From positions 9,296 through 73,295 of the forward strand of contig QNGE01003004.1 in assembly GCA_008508345.1 (NCBI GenBank): a stretch of 64,000 nt of DNA, in the 5' to 3' direction. Of this stretch, positions 1 to 12,559 are shown in pieces. This stretch comes from Paragonimus westermani (Eukaryota; Platyhelminthes; Trematoda; Plagiorchiida; Troglotrematidae). The stretch's first letter is position 1, and every line of letters begins with the position of its first letter. Made by a program: the position numbers and the translations under genes. The notes under the pieces are model-generated. The model saw only the letters and a list, made by a program, of their open reading frames with translations, was not told the DNA's origin and ran no database searches.

Positions 1-330
1 ATATATATATCATTCCGAAATAGATATGTGTGTAAAACGTGATAAATACATATATCACGTTGTACACATTTCTGTGCACATGCATGTACACATGCACATA
101 AATATACATATATATGTGTATATACATATATATTTATATATATCTATATGTTTATGTATGGATATACACGTGTTTATCTATATTTATACAAAAATATACA
201 AATATATATAAGTATATATACTTATATATAAATATTCATTATTATACACAATTATTTGCACACACATACGTGTATATACATACTCGTGTGTACACTTACA
301 TGTGCATATAATTGTATTTATTTGTGCTTT
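1..330. repeat. AT-rich simple repeat (TA/CA-type microsatellite)
   Basis: The first third of a kilobase is almost entirely alternating TA, TATG and CACA units. Open frames here give only Ile/Tyr/His-rich peptides and are artefacts of the repeat. No gene is supported. Confidence 0.85.
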
Positions 331-703
331 TCTCCAACCCTTCTGGGATAGCCCATTGCCCAATGAGAAAATTGCACCTCAAGGTCAGTCGGTGCATTTT
401 TAGTTCATGCCAATTTGAGTTTCGCGGGTACAAAAGGAAATGCGCTCCCGCATTCTTCCCGGGGGGACCTCGAACTATTTAATAAATTGCCCATTTCACG
501 ACCTTGTAGAAAGCAAATTATTGTAACATCTCATTTATTTGAGACTAAATTTATGAAGCGACCATACTATCTCCTTTGTCGCGTGCGTCAGAGTTTTCAT
601 AAACTAAATTCATTTGCCTTTTGACCACGTCCTTCTTGACGGAAGGCTTCACGTTTTACTACTAGTCACTTATTCGTTTTTGTATGGTTTGTAAATATCT
701 GCA
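331..703. other. Unannotated; nothing recognised
   Basis: The base composition is ordinary. I see no coding signature, repeat copy or RNA gene. Confidence 0.5.
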
Positions 704-777
704 GTGATCGCGCATAACTCAGTATGCTTCTCGCATATGCGCTGAGAAATATATACTATTATTATCATTATTAAATT
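704..777 (+). repeat. LINE/SINE 3'-tail repeat, copy 1
   Basis: This segment shares the order GATCGCGC, GCTTCTC, ATGCG, GAGAAATATA and an ATT-type microsatellite tail with 1074-1137 and 22924-22997. A short conserved end followed by a simple tail is what non-LTR retroelement 3' ends look like. The parent element is not visible beside any of the three copies, so the family is unknown. Confidence 0.55.
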
Positions 778-1073
778 TAGAGCGCGAGCATATCCACCAA
801 CAATCTGGCAACAGAAATCACGGGACAGATGTGTTGCTCAAACAGTGCCATCGCATTCAAGGCGCTAGATAAGCTGCACTTATAAAACATCAAAAGGCTA
901 CTGTCGAAGGTTGTTAATATAGACTCAACATCTTACACTTGCGCAGGTCTCCGCAAAAAGACACGAAAGTTTTTGCCCGCTTTTATTCAAATTCCAGAGA
1001 GCAACGATTGCGAAACAGTTCACGCAGTGTCAGGACTTTAAAAGGCCCAAAATCTCGCCTAGGCTGTTAACTA

Positions 1074-1137
1074 CGTTGATCACGCTATCCTGAGCGTGCT
1101 TCTTACGAATGCGTCGGAAAATACACCATTATTATTT
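1074..1137 (+). repeat. LINE/SINE 3'-tail repeat, copy 2
   Basis: This is the second copy of the motif at 704-777: a GTTGATCACGC start, GTGCTTCTTACGAATGCG in the middle and ACCATTATTATT at the end. It lies in the same orientation 300 bp downstream of copy 1. Confidence 0.55.
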
Positions 1138-2250
1138 AGACAGAACGTCCCTTGAAAGGGAGTGTCAAAATCTCTTGTTGGACGAGACCGCCGTCCTTGT
1201 GCTTGTGGCCCAGGACGCATCAATAAAGGGCACAACGATGTCTGAGGATAGTGAACTGGGTCCCAATGATCGCGTAACTTCTCTTTGTGGCACCATATGT
1301 AGGCACACCAACGGTTCCAACAACAATCCTTGCGCCACTGAGGAGAACAAATCCGCTAACACATCCGATCTAACAATGGATCTCGACAGTTCCAATAGTG
1401 GTGCTACGCCCTGTTTTTAGTGATTGCCTTTCAGGTCAACAGACGCTTACTGGCACTAAGCAAGGAAAACCGACTGGATCCGGGAACCTTGGGCCCCCTG
1501 CATCGAACCCGTGTATCAATCGCTGAATCGCGTGCTGAGCGAAGGGGGGACCTCGGTCAGAGAATCAACTAGTAAACGGGGTATGCGAATAACTGCGTTC
1601 ATGTTAAACTAAGTGGGGCGTCCAGATCCCATCCTATCTGCGCAGAAACTGACTCAAATAAGGTAGCACTTCGTCAGTCTACTGGTCAAAGAAAGACCGG
1701 TGTTTCAACTTCATATTAATCCTGCAGAAATCCAAAAACCGACCGCCAGTGATGTATTAATGATAACGAACCCTCCTTAAACCACAACCTCATGAGCATC
1801 TTTAGTTTCCTTCCTTAGCATCATAAGAGAACAAACTAGCAAGAAAACACAAATCTATACCCGGCGAATAAAAAGATATACCTACCACCCTCCACTTCTA
1901 GGCCTCTGCTTAACTATGGTAGTCTTCTACGGGGCCCATGTTTCTATGGAAAGCTTAACCGGAGTCTCACCAAGGTTGTTTACTTTACGTTCAACAACCC
2001 TTTCACTACTAATAGCCCGTACACTATAAATGTTCATCTAAGCGCAGACCGAGACATCTTTGCTGACAACGTGCATGTGAGCGTGACCGATTCTTCTCAA
2101 CCTTGCCCTTTTTTAGCTGGACACATACCGTTCAATCCTACTCCACCAATTCCACCCCCATAGTTCCACCATTCCAACACACAGCACTGGCACTTTCCCA
2201 AAACTTTTGATATAGACTCCGACACAGGCAACTCCTGATCATCCACTACT
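1138..2250. other. Unannotated; no recognisable gene
   Basis: A 103-codon open frame at 1109-1420 resembles no family I know and has a competing frame on the other strand. The remainder is full of stops in all frames and probably holds decayed repeats. Confidence 0.4.
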
Positions 2251-2251
2251 G

Positions 2252-2530
2252 AGCTCACCATAAGAAACTCAGGCCAAGCGATGTCACCAAAATCTTTTGA
2301 TCACAAAAACCCCTCTGATTGGACACTTCTAGTAAGAAAAATGCACTAATGGTTGGGAACAGTGGTGGTGTTGTTTGTAGCTCGGGTTGATGGTTTTGGT
2401 ATTGATATGTTCGCCGAGCTTGGAATTTAGGTTGCAAACGTTTCATCACCAGGCGAGGTGACATCATCAGTGGGTAAGTGTTTCAGCGTATATTTTGAAT
2501 GTTGAGATTGATCGATGCCTGCTCTTATAT
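2252..2530 (-). mobile_element. Candidate Penelope-like element flank with hammerhead-like core
   Basis: Read on the minus strand, 2470 to 2440 shows CTGATGA, then a 6-bp hairpin (GTCACC/GGTGAT around a TCGCCT loop), then GAAAC. This is the order of the conserved half of a hammerhead ribozyme, which known PLEs carry in their terminal repeats. There is one extra U before the stem, and I cannot find a good stem I, so this copy is probably inactive or only similar by chance. No PLE coding sequence was seen next to it. Confidence 0.35.
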
Positions 2531-3229
2531 AGGAGAGTGAGTTAACCTACTAGCCTGGATTCTGGTTGGTCGCTTATCGTCGTGTTTGGCCTCTGGTCCG
2601 ACCCACCATTGGTTGATTTTGTCTAATCAGTTCAAGTTGCTCTGTTTGGGTTTACCGGTATTTGGGCTCGGTGGTGTTTAAGTCTCCTCAACTCCTCGAT
2701 TCGCATTGGTTCGTAGATTTTTTCTAGCTCGATGTGTTTGTTTATTGAACAGGTTGATGAGTAAAAAGCTTCAAGGAATTATCTTGCATGTTTGGTATTC
2801 GCAGTACCCTTCTGGATGGGGCTGTGTAGTGACCTGGAGATACCCCCGGTCTGCCCGTTGTACGATGTGTAAAATCCCTTCTAAAACCGTGGCTCACATA
2901 GTACACAGGACCTTAAGGATCTTTGCCTGCCATCTGCTTGATGCATCAGATCGTGTTCGTTCGTTTGCATGCTTGTCGGCGTATGCGCGCTAAGTGTGCC
3001 TTACAAACTTTCCGGCTTGCTCGCGCGCTCGACGGTCGGATCCTTAGCCTCCCTAGCTGTTTCGCGTATCGGCGTCGTTTAGCGCTGATTGAGGCCATTT
3101 GTAATTGTCGCATAATATATTTTTGGTCTCCGCAACTACCCGAATTTTCATTTCGCGTCTGGCATTTCTGCGTATCCCTGAGGGAACGTTAATTTAGTGC
3201 ACGTACTCACTAAACTGTCAATTACTCTT

Positions 3230-5455
3230 AGGATGCGTCCATAAACCACCTAACGCCACTCATGATGACATAGAGAACCTCATTAATGGACTGAACTCTG
3301 TATCAAACTTACCTTCACAGTAAAAAATTATTGACAGAGACTTCAACAAGCCCATTGTCTCCTGAACCTGTTTCACAGCCCCAGCAAATCAAGCTGAGTT
3401 TCTCGAATGTGTCCAAATAAACGGATGGCGCCAAAATCTTTTAGAACCCACTGGACTATATCATACTTTAGATCTCATTTCTACAACGGGTATTTCCCCT
3501 GCTGCTGTGTCCGTCTTGGAACAGTTTCCAATAAGTAATCACAACGTAGTCAGCTTCATGTTTGACTTGGAACTTGTAAAAGAGTTGACCATCATATATT
3601 ACCGGCAGCCTGAATTCGTCGGCCAAACCATCTTCACCACACTGCTGACAATTTTGAGGGAAACTCATTTTTTTGTTACCTATGACCCTATGACAGCAAC
3701 CGAAATGGTTAATGAGCACCCCAGGTTTTGAATGAACGTCTCAGCCACACAGAGGTCAGAACGCCGTAGTGTGTGCGATGAAGGTAGAAATCTCACTCTT
3801 AAGAAGAAAGGTGAGCTTAAACGTCTTGAATCGGGGCACCGAAGACATGCGAATTGCTTCTCATTGCGCAAATGCATAAAGTCTTCAACTGTGTGAAATA
3901 TGGAACCGAAATTCCCCACCTAAGCGGAGAAAAACTACGTTTAACAACATATGGGAGACCTCGGAGTTGAGTTAGCTGATGAGGCGCAGGAACTGCAGGA
4001 GGAACCCTACCATCTCACTAGTGGCAATGCGGGACAAAACTGCCCTAGACGACTGTGCAACAATCTGTGAGGTCTCTAATTCATAGTTCTCTGATTCCTT
4101 CAACAGTGAAAGGAGTATATTGTCCACAGCCCCTTCTGTAGGTTCAGTACGTTCCTAAGCTATATCCTTTTTGATACAGGGCTCATGCACTCTCAGTTAG
4201 TTATCATCGAACCTTTTTATCTACCTGGTCCTGGTGGCATTCACCCTAATACTGTCTGGCATGGACGGAAAGACATTCCTCTACTCCTGCTCAATATTTA
4301 TACACTTTCTTTACCATCAGGTTCCTTCTCTTTTTAGTGTAAAAGTGCTATGACTAGGCCACGCTGTAAAAGTGTCTCACGACAAGACGTCACTACTCAT
4401 CGTCCCATCAACCCCATTCCAATTTGTAATAGGGTGTTGAAAAGAATTATAAAATGCTGCATGGTCAAATTCTTATTATCACAAAGCACTATAAACCGCC
4501 CCCAGCATTCGTCCTTCAGCAAACGTTCTCGCATAACGCGCCGGCTGGAATTTCTTAGCCATGTTATAAAATCTGTCGACGCAGGAGAGGAGGTTATCAT
4601 TATACTGTTGGACACGGAAAAGGCTTTTGATCGTGTACCTCACAAGAGTCTTCCGATAAAAATGATATTTTCTGACAAACGTGACCGATTGCTCAGTTGG
4701 GTTGATTTATACCTCGAAGGCCGCACACAAACAGTGGAAGTGGGAGGTAATAGGTCAACGCCCAGATCAGACGCCATTAGGGGGATACATGTAGTTGTTG
4801 TAGTGCAGTTTCTCTTCCTTATACAAACAAACGATGTCTGTGGAGTTATCAAGCACGGCGAACAATTCCTATTCACTGGTGATATCAAACTTGCCTACAC
4901 TTTTCCTCCTGGCGATCTAAATCCATGCTTAGAAAATGTACGGAAACTTCGCCGAGGAAATTTTCAGCCAGTAACTCCACCACCGTTGCGCACGGCTATC
5001 ACCTACCGGAGGGGACGATCACAGTATATCACCTGCCAACTCACTGTGCGACCTGGATATACTCCACCCAAATTCATCCAATTTTGCCCAACATATATCA
5101 TTCCTAGTAGCTAAAACCAGATGGACGATAGATTACATCAATCACTTGTTCTTCCATCCTGCTACTCGGTCACAACTTTATAAACTATGTTTGGGACTTC
5201 AGTTTGAGTGCAGCACGTTACTACATAGCCATCTGCGCAAGTCTGATGGGCTAGCTCTGGAAAGCCTCCAACATGCATTCACGAACGTTTTTCTGGGCTA
5301 TCCATCTTCTCTGAGCTAGGGAGTATGCTGCCAAACGCTCGCACTCGCTCCTCTTTGGTTACGTCGACTCAATCTGCACCTCGCACTCATGTACGATCTA
5401 GTTTATGACAATAACTTCATCGTCGTTTCCGCAATTTGCCTACAATGTAGATCTA
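3230..5455 (+). mobile_element. CR1/Jockey-type LINE, decayed copy (EN-RT)
   Basis: Conceptual translation, with frameshifts and stops, runs through the second half of an APE-type endonuclease and a reverse transcriptase. The endonuclease shows a degenerate GDFN box read as DRDFNKP near 3340 and an SNHN box, normally SDH, near 3540. The RT includes GPGGIHP near 4230 (usually GPDGIHP) and motif A LDTEKAFDRVPH at about 4600-4640. A GRTQTVEVGG block lies near 4720. The catalytic box reads FTGDIK at about 4870-4890 where FADD or YADD is expected, so the active site is lost. The last 350 bp encode the usual C-terminal block rich in L, R and W. The 14725-15115 fragment belongs to the same family (shared GRTQTV and LNPCLEN blocks). 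Confidence 0.85.
4350..5114 (+). pseudogene. Reverse transcriptase fragment of the CR1-like LINE
   Basis: This is the longest open stretch in the 3230-5455 relic, at 254 codons. It covers the fingers/palm part of a non-LTR RT. The motif A aspartate is present in AFDRVP. Motif B, normally GVPQGSVLGPLLF, has decayed to a valine-rich run around 4790-4810. Motif C lost its second Asp and reads FTGD. After residue 190 the frame slips; the correct C-terminal frame is found around 4925-5107 and onward. It is not a functional gene. Confidence 0.8.
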
Positions 5456-6737
5456 AGTATAACCTTAGAAACTAGGGTTTCATTTTGGCAGCTGAAATCC
5501 CTAAACAAGCTGCATGCAATATACATCAATTTAAACGAAGCTTAGGAAATTTTCCAACAATGACGAACGTCATGTCCATTTTTCAAGCTTTACCTCTCTG
5601 AGAGCGGTATGTTTAGAAGCGGACCTAACAGCAGTTGACGGGAAACCCCCTTTATTGTATGACCTTAAGACACGTACCCCTTCAAACTGATAGAAGCTAT
5701 CGGTTTCGGAATAGATCTGTCATACATTTATGCTCTCAGATTTGCTTATTAACAGGAAAACGTCTATAGTTAACACATACGGGGTTCAATATACACACGC
5801 CAGTTATTAACAACCCGATCACCCTGGTGCGCTCTTACTTCATAATTAATGATAACCTATGTGTTGGTGTTGTGGATCACAATGCAAAAACTAAGCATAC
5901 TAAAAGTGTTTGAAAGAATACTTAACCTGTTCATTTTACTGACTAGATAGGAACATCGCGTTACAATTCGCGCATCTTCTCGCCCCTGATTGACCAACTG
6001 GCAATCTTCCCCCGTTGTCGAACATTCATCTTATTCTATATATCGGCCGTATAAAGAAAATTGACATCTAAATTGAGCAGTACTCATACTAGGAAAGGCT
6101 TATAACCGATACTCCTTCACGTTAAATGACAAAAACTGTCTGCAAGTGTTATGTATTTTATTAACTAACAGTGTTATTAATATCATATAAAAGGTTTTAC
6201 CACAAAAGCATATATTCCACTATTCGTCATAGCTCACATAGTCAATTCTTGTTCGCACGTTTATCGTGTGAGGTTGTCTTTCATTCTCCGTTCTATTTAT
6301 CCACCACGCGCGGAAAAGCGTTCCACTACATCCGGGCACTCAAAACCCCGTAATGAATGAGCACTCCGTGAGATCTACAAAATTCTTTCGACTTTGAGCA
6401 TGTTACGAGGTCCAGCCGAGAGGCCTGTACATTTCACAACAAAAGTATGCGATTTTCTGTCTCCCTCTATCCCGACAAATTTTTCTACATAAACACCTTA
6501 AGCATTATTCCAAAAACAACACGGTCCCATATACCAGACCGCTAAGTGGGCTTTACGGTTCATATGCGTCTTTTTTAATAAGAGTGAAAGTCGCTGAGCT
6601 AACGCATTCAAGCATAGATTGAATACACTTTGTGAATGGTTTGTAACACTTCCACGTCTATGCGGTTATATGTTGGTTTTCAGATGCGCAATATGCCGCA
6701 ACCTTTCTGAAATGTTTTTTCATGGGAATGAGAGAAA
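5456..6737. other. Unannotated; nothing recognised
   Basis: The sequence is AT-rich with only short frames of about 60 codons. No coding similarity, RNA gene or clear repeat unit was seen. Confidence 0.45.
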
Positions 6738-7235
6738 GTGGTTGGATGATGGCCAAGTTCTCATTTCTTCCCTATGTCGCACCCTATTAACCCCCACAGC
6801 TTTCTGGGTGGCATGCATAGGGAACACTTTCCAAGAACCTCCACCCCGAGACATGTGTGCATACTTGTGGTCGTTGTTGAGAAGGCACTGCTCCCGCAAA
6901 AACTGCTTAGTGGCATCAAGGTCAGTCCGGAGAATGCTGATATGATGAATGTTCCCAATTTTGAAGTCATATGCACACAGCACGGGGTTGCTGGCGGATA
7001 ATCCTGGAACTTCGTCGATATAAATGGTAAACAACAGCAGCCCAAGGACCGAACTTTGAGACACGCCCTCTGAGGCGGGCGCAGAAGAAGAGAGTTTGGA
7101 GCTCAATCTAACATTAATAATTCGGCTTTCCAGAACAGATGCCATCCAGTGGAGAGTTTCGCCCCGAACATCGCATGCCACCATTTTGTGCGAAACTGGA
7201 TAGTGTGGTCCTCAGTCAAACGCCTTGACGGTAGC
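6738..7235 (-). mobile_element. CR1-like LINE reverse transcriptase relic
   Basis: On the minus strand a frame near 7235-7200 reads VKAFD, which is RT motif A, followed by a stop. A clean 154-codon frame (7184-6720) then carries NVRLSSKLSS and the motif B block GVSQSSVLGLLLFTIYIDEV at about 7060-7000. The YADD box has decayed to AYDFKI near 6970, and the frame continues into the typical LDATKQFLRE and NDHKYAHM segment. The element is 5' and 3' truncated. It is more similar to the relic at 9130-9515 than to the 3.2-kb copy. Confidence 0.8.
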
Positions 7236-7329
7236 AAAGGAAACAGCGTTGAAATAAGACCATAGCTTCTGGACTTAGTCAAACATCTTAGCCACACGTG
7301 ACCGTGAGTGGAAACCCACACTGGGTCAA

Positions 7330-9129
7330 AGGAAACAGTTTCGGTGAGAAAGTCTCTTGATACTCTACGTCTGGTGTGATGTTCTGATGTACTGTACGGA
7401 ATACTCGTTGGACTAATCGACCGGCAGCTGTCACTTGAATATCGGTCACCAGGTTTTTAGATAGAAAATGCGTTGATTCACTTCCACCCAGCCATGATGG
7501 TACCTCTATAGTGAACCAGCTTAAGAAGCTCATGGAATGGTGTTGTAAGTATAAAGAACGCTTGTTTGAAAAGTTAAGGGCGATTCTGGTCCGGACTGGC
7601 CAAGCCGAGTGGGGTGGAAGTTGAAAGTGAAAATCTTGCATCATTTGCGATAATTATGCCGACGAATTGGTTGCTGAAATGTTTGTGACGGCAGGCTTGA
7701 TGCAGATGATTTCGATGTATTACTGACGGCGGCGTAAAGGTCCCCACATATCTCAACGTCCTCGACTGTGGCGTAATTAACCCATTCTTCTACTTGGTTC
7801 AAAGACAGAGATGAGGGTGGAATTTTGCGCGGGTGATGCGTGCTTGGAAAGAAATTCCATGACTTACATCACTTGAGGAACCTTGGATTGTGTCTCAGGG
7901 TGATTAGGTTGGACTCTTACCTACATCGACTGCAAGAACCCCGAAGTCCTCTAGCTCGCCGATGCGCCACTGTATCACGGTCAGTTGTGCGAATGTCAAC
8001 CTGTAACTACACGTATCTTGTGAGTGCACCCGCAAAGCGCTTTCAACAAGAACGCAGCGTATGTACGACCTGTTTGTTTCGTGGATCACTTGGTTGGTCA
8101 ATTTTGACTTAAAGGTAATTATGCCTTGTCCAATAGAAGATACGAGGAAGAAGACCACAGGCTATCAAAGTCGGCCTGACTGAAATTGTGGACCGACCGT
8201 TTTTGATCGTGTTACTTCACCTACTAACAAGTCACTGACTGAGTAGAATCCGGCATTTACTGAGCCCAGCTAGCCCCAAACTTTAGTTTTGTTTTATAAC
8301 CAGGTGCTACGTTCTCCGACAACAATTCCGGCACGAATGTGTGCTAAGAGTTACGCTAAGTGGAAGCCTTACTTATTAAAGTCAAGGATGCAAGCCCACT
8401 ATCGATTTGCGGCGAAATTAATCTGAAGCCATCTCACGGAAGAAAACGAGCGTTGGAAATTTTCTAATGCATTGCTTTTCCTAACACATCGGGGGTGGTT
8501 CTTGCAACATGTTGAAAGCCGATTCAACCTCATAAGTAGAAATTGAACAGCGGTTTTGTGAAATTCCCAACATGTATGCCTGTATTCTGAAAGCTCTCAA
8601 TCAACTTAGTAGGTTGCTGTTCCCTTAGAAGTCGCTGAGAGATTTTTGCCAGTAGGATATACGTCACGTACTATCAAAGATTTTAGAAACAGAGTATGAA
8701 ACTCCATCTGCTGCTTTTGGTTCCACAGCCCTCTCACTTAACTGGTGAGAACAAGTGAGCTAGAGAGCCTGCTAATATCATAGATTGTTCTGATGAGACT
8801 TCAACAGCGAGGCTTGGACATGTTTAACACGTCTTACTGTAGTCACTAGTCTTAATACCTAATTTGGCTTCGGTGGTGAGGATGGTTCACAGCGAGTGAA
8901 AAACGTATACTGAACTTCCAATGTTTAGATCGGGCGATTGTGAAGCCACTTGATACTACCTCCTGGTGACACTGTTGCTGGTGATTTCCACAGTTATGGA
9001 GAGTGTGGCAGGTGACACTATAGGGGACCTCCCAAAGTGTATGGCATATCTACACATGTCTCAGCACGGGCTTCTTGAGACTTGCCCATTCTTGACAGAT
9101 CCGATTTAGACGATCGGTTGCTGTATGAC
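7330..9129. other. Unannotated; probably decayed repeats
   Basis: Short open frames occur on both strands at 7288-7756 and 7840-8158, but none shows a family motif. The stretch lies between two RT relics of opposite orientation and may contain unrecognisable LINE sequence. Confidence 0.35.
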
Positions 9130-9515
9130 TGACACAGGAAATGCCACACACGCGAGTGCTACTTTCCTCGTTATATCAAGGGCTTTTGGTATCATAAACC
9201 GCGGCGTCTTAGTGAGCAAACTTCGGGCACTAGGTTTTCAGAATTATCTCATATTGGCTCCGAGACCGTGAGACCACTTTTCGTGAGGTTCTTCAAGGCT
9301 TCATTGTCGATTGTTTGCGTTAACCGGTAACGAAGTACCCGGATTAGTGGGACTAAAATACCATGTGATGCTTACACATTGAAGGATAAATAGGTACTGC
9401 ACGTTTGTTTATCTCTTCCGCCAGGATGAACTCTTCTAAATACTCTATCAATCAACGCCATTTTTGCAAGACCTCATGAAATGGGAACTAAGCGGTCATC
9501 AATCTTTATTCGGTG
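9130..9515 (+). mobile_element. CR1-like LINE reverse transcriptase relic
   Basis: On the plus strand, motif A survives as ISRAFGIINRGVLVSKLRAL at about 9170-9235, where functional copies read AFDKVNH. Around 9330 the stretch NEVPGLVGLKYHV matches the post-motif-B IND-LPGLV segment. A tail QDLMKWE near 9470 corresponds to the LQ-DL-xxW-S block after the YADD box. Stops and frameshifts are frequent, so this is an old dead copy. Confidence 0.65.
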
Positions 9516-10775
9516 GCACTGAATTATTGGCAACGCCTTAGGAATCTGAACTAGCGTAATCATCATTGGTGATGTCTCGCCACTCGCCGCCTGTAACGAC
9601 TTTGTCCGGCGGGCCATGTATAAGATGGGCATGCTTAGCCACCCAGTAGACCAATTTACTCTGAATGCCCCTGAAAAATTCTATATCACCTAGGTCTACT
9701 GCGACCTTGAAATGAACATCCTGGCGTGTAGTCCGCTTTTGAGAAGTGTCATCCATGTGAGAAAGGGTTCAACGTAAGATCACAGAACGTTCGCTGCGAC
9801 TATCTCAAACAGCCTATGCTGAGAGGCACCGTACGCTGTGCCTTTCAGCCTTAAATACTGATATTTCTCCTTAAGATCCCCCGTCATAAACTTCACTTGA
9901 TCAACGCATGCTTGCAGTAACCGCGGGCACATTCATGACCATTCGATAAAGTTAGGCCAGTGGCGCTCAAGCATCTTTTGCGGGGGTCAATACTTTTTCT
10001 TATGTCTTTGCTGCATGTGGAAATCCCTACCTGAAAAAGCAGTGCAAGATGAACATCCAAAAAGAAGTTGCACGTACGGTGTTTTCATTGTTTCATGCTT
10101 CATCCTGCTAGTAGCATGTAAGTGCCGTATAAGACCACACTGTACGTTTTTGTTCGATTTGACAAAAAGAGGCACAACACACTCGAGTAAACGCCGCTAC
10201 ATGCATATATCAGTTCCGCACTCAACACTGGTGACTGGCGGTCGGCTGAAGAATTCCATATTTGGTTTGAATCCCAGCTCCATCACTTCGCCCCGCCAGC
10301 CACGCTTGGGACACTTCGAATGCTTTCCAGTATTGATGGACGTCTCACGAACTCTGTTAATTTTCAGCAAGCTCAATCCTAGACTTCACGAATCATTTTT
10401 TTATTCAGTTTTGTAGCAGCTTGTTCATTTTTACTACCCACACACGCAAACTTTGAGGCTTCATTTTCTTGCCTCTAGTGACCAGCTGACACCGATCAAG
10501 TAATTCCGCGAATAGCCAGCCTCTGGTTTGTTTGTAGCCGGTCTGGTCGATGCACGTCTGTTTGGTGTATGACTGATTTAGGTTCCCCCATCTTTCTAAC
10601 AGGTCTCGCACATGTCTATCGCCTGGAGTAGCTGACTGCCCCTCTTCTTGCGGGTTGAAATTTTCTCCTATTTGTCTTTGTGAAGGAAAATTTCGCGGTT
10701 AACATTAGGCGAAAGTGGCTGTGAAGCACACTAAAATGTATATTACTGATGAGTAGTCGGGGATTTGGTTTATTT
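9516..10775. other. Unannotated; no supported gene
   Basis: Frames of 62-133 codons occur on both strands (for example 10015-10416) but compete with each other. They lack start context, splice context and family similarity. Confidence 0.4.
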
Positions 10776-10839
10776 TCAAGTTGACCATCACTCACATTTG
10801 ATCGCAGCGTTCGCATTCAGATAGACTTTCCAGCCAGCC
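10776..10839 (-). repeat. Inverted SINE 3'-end fragment
   Basis: This segment is a nearly perfect reverse complement of 10967-11034, the 3' part of the adjacent SINE. It abuts the single N at 10840. It is either a real inverted SINE fragment or a fold-back assembly artefact. Confidence 0.7.
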
Positions 10840-10840
10840 N

Positions 10841-11034
10841 GTTAACACGGTTGCCTCATGATTGGAATGTCCGGAGTTCAAATCCCGGCCGTGGCAAGGA
10901 TATGCACTACTGACGAGCTCTAATGAGAGCGAAACTCGAGTCTAGTGCTTCTTTTCGGAAGAGGCCGGTTGACTGGAAAGTCTATCTAAATGCGAACGCT
11001 GCGATCAAATGTGAGTGATGTTCAACTTAAAATG
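10841..11034 (+). repeat. SINE family 1, copy 1 (pol III B-box-like)
   Basis: The sequence contains GTTCAAATCC, matching the pol III B-box consensus GWTCRANNC, at about 10878-10887. It is followed by GACGAGCTCTAATGAGAG, ACTCGAGTCTAGTGCTTC and GAAGAGGCCGGTTGA, and then a 3' part ending in GATCAAATGTGAGTGATG. The same ordered blocks occur at 51275-51460 and, more diverged, at 43085-43242. This supports a tRNA-derived or tRNA-like SINE. An A box is not clear. Confidence 0.7.
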
Positions 11035-12109
11035 TATAGCTCACCTCATTTCAATTAAAAGTAGTCACCATAAAACAAGTTTTGTGCCTCTTATCAAAAA
11101 AACCAATGCAGCTTGTTCATATTGCGTTCACAGGTGCCCTTTGCTTTCTGCCTTCAAATCGGCCCCAGACATGTCAGAACAAATATTGCGATCAAATCGT
11201 CTTTGATCAACAAGTAGACTAATATTGGCCGTTCAATGCGAAAAAAATTGATCGATGAAGCTACACCACTGCTTGGTGTGTGGTAAAATAAGCGAAACAA
11301 TCAGCTACTTACTTCAACTGTGACAATCAGTACCGACAGTTAAAATATGCCGAAACCAAGCAAACCAGCTGATTAAATATGAGTAAGTATTATGGAACAG
11401 ATTAACAGTCACCTCACAAATCCCTTTCACAAATCAAGCAGGGCAGAACATGTTCGCCTCCGTCAAAATGCGGCCAACAAAAGCAAATCCACTATGTGAT
11501 GGTCTTCAAAACAGTGAAACAGTACGCAGGAGTGAATATGTTTGTTCGAGTTGCCAAAAGAAGAGCGATAAACGAGGAAGTCAGATGAAATATACGAGCA
11601 TCATAAATGCATGGGGAAAATTTCCTCACAAATTGGACATCTGTGAAACAGAGCCGGCCAAAACTTCCCCCGACTATTCGCTCCCTGTGGCTGAGGCCGG
11701 CACTGTCTAACTTTCTTAGTGCCAGGTTTCTGTGAACACAAAACACAACGCTGCCGGCTTGTATACGATACGTGCGACAGCTACTCATTAGGAACCCCTC
11801 GAAGATGGGGAAGGTTTCCCATGCTTGTCCCAACAGCCTGCAAGTGGACTGATATCAGGTGGGTCGCGGATGAATGTCGTTCCCCACGACCTTCACCGTT
11901 TACTGCAAACGCAACCCAGACGCCTGGTAGCTTATCCGAGCATAACCGTTCGCCGACACACCTTCGCCTGGGATGCGCACCGACCGTTGTCGTTCTCCTT
12001 ACTGAGGTCTTCGCACAGAATGCCATCGAGAAGACACAAGCGGAGTACATCGCAGCGCGCGTCGGTTTGGAAACACCAACGGACAACAATCTTTCGAAGG
12101 GAAGGGTTC
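11035..12109. other. Unannotated; possibly 5' part of the CR1-like LINE
   Basis: Overlapping open frames at 11492-12212 on both strands have no recognisable domain. The GC content rises from about 11.8 kb and the sequence runs without a visible break into the LINE at 12.1-14.7 kb, so part may be its 5' UTR or ORF1 start. Confidence 0.35.
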
Positions 12110-12559
12110 GATAGTCAAACTGAAATGAGAGAAAACACGGAAAAAATGAGGCCAGAGCCCAACGGACCGCAACTCCAACCTGATCAGTCGTGAGCAAACA
12201 AAGCGTCAGCACGCTCTGTTACAACGTGACGTCCTAAAATCCCTGGGAAAGCGTCGTAAATTAAGTTGGTTGGCCAGCGGCTTCTCGGAGTTGCGTGGGC
12301 TATCACCAGAAAGACTTCGATCGTCTGACTGCTGTCCAACTTGAACAGTCAGAAGATACTCCTCTATCCAGATAGCGTAACACGAGGTCCGTCTGCGTAA
12401 TGTCACAGCCACTCTACATAGTCAGGTCAATACAGTTAGACAGTTACAAAGTTCCTAAGAGGCCACCCTAAAAGGGACAGGAACATAACTATCCACGTCC
12501 CCTTACCGACCATACTGGATCCTAAACGCAGGAGGTCTTCGGAGTGACAAGTAGTTCTA

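Noticed and set aside
26..311. Two open frames of 61-65 codons
   Set aside because: They are translations of a TA/CA microsatellite.
3971..4010. CTGATGA at 3971
   Set aside because: No GAAA or stem I partner follows. It lies in the LINE linker region.
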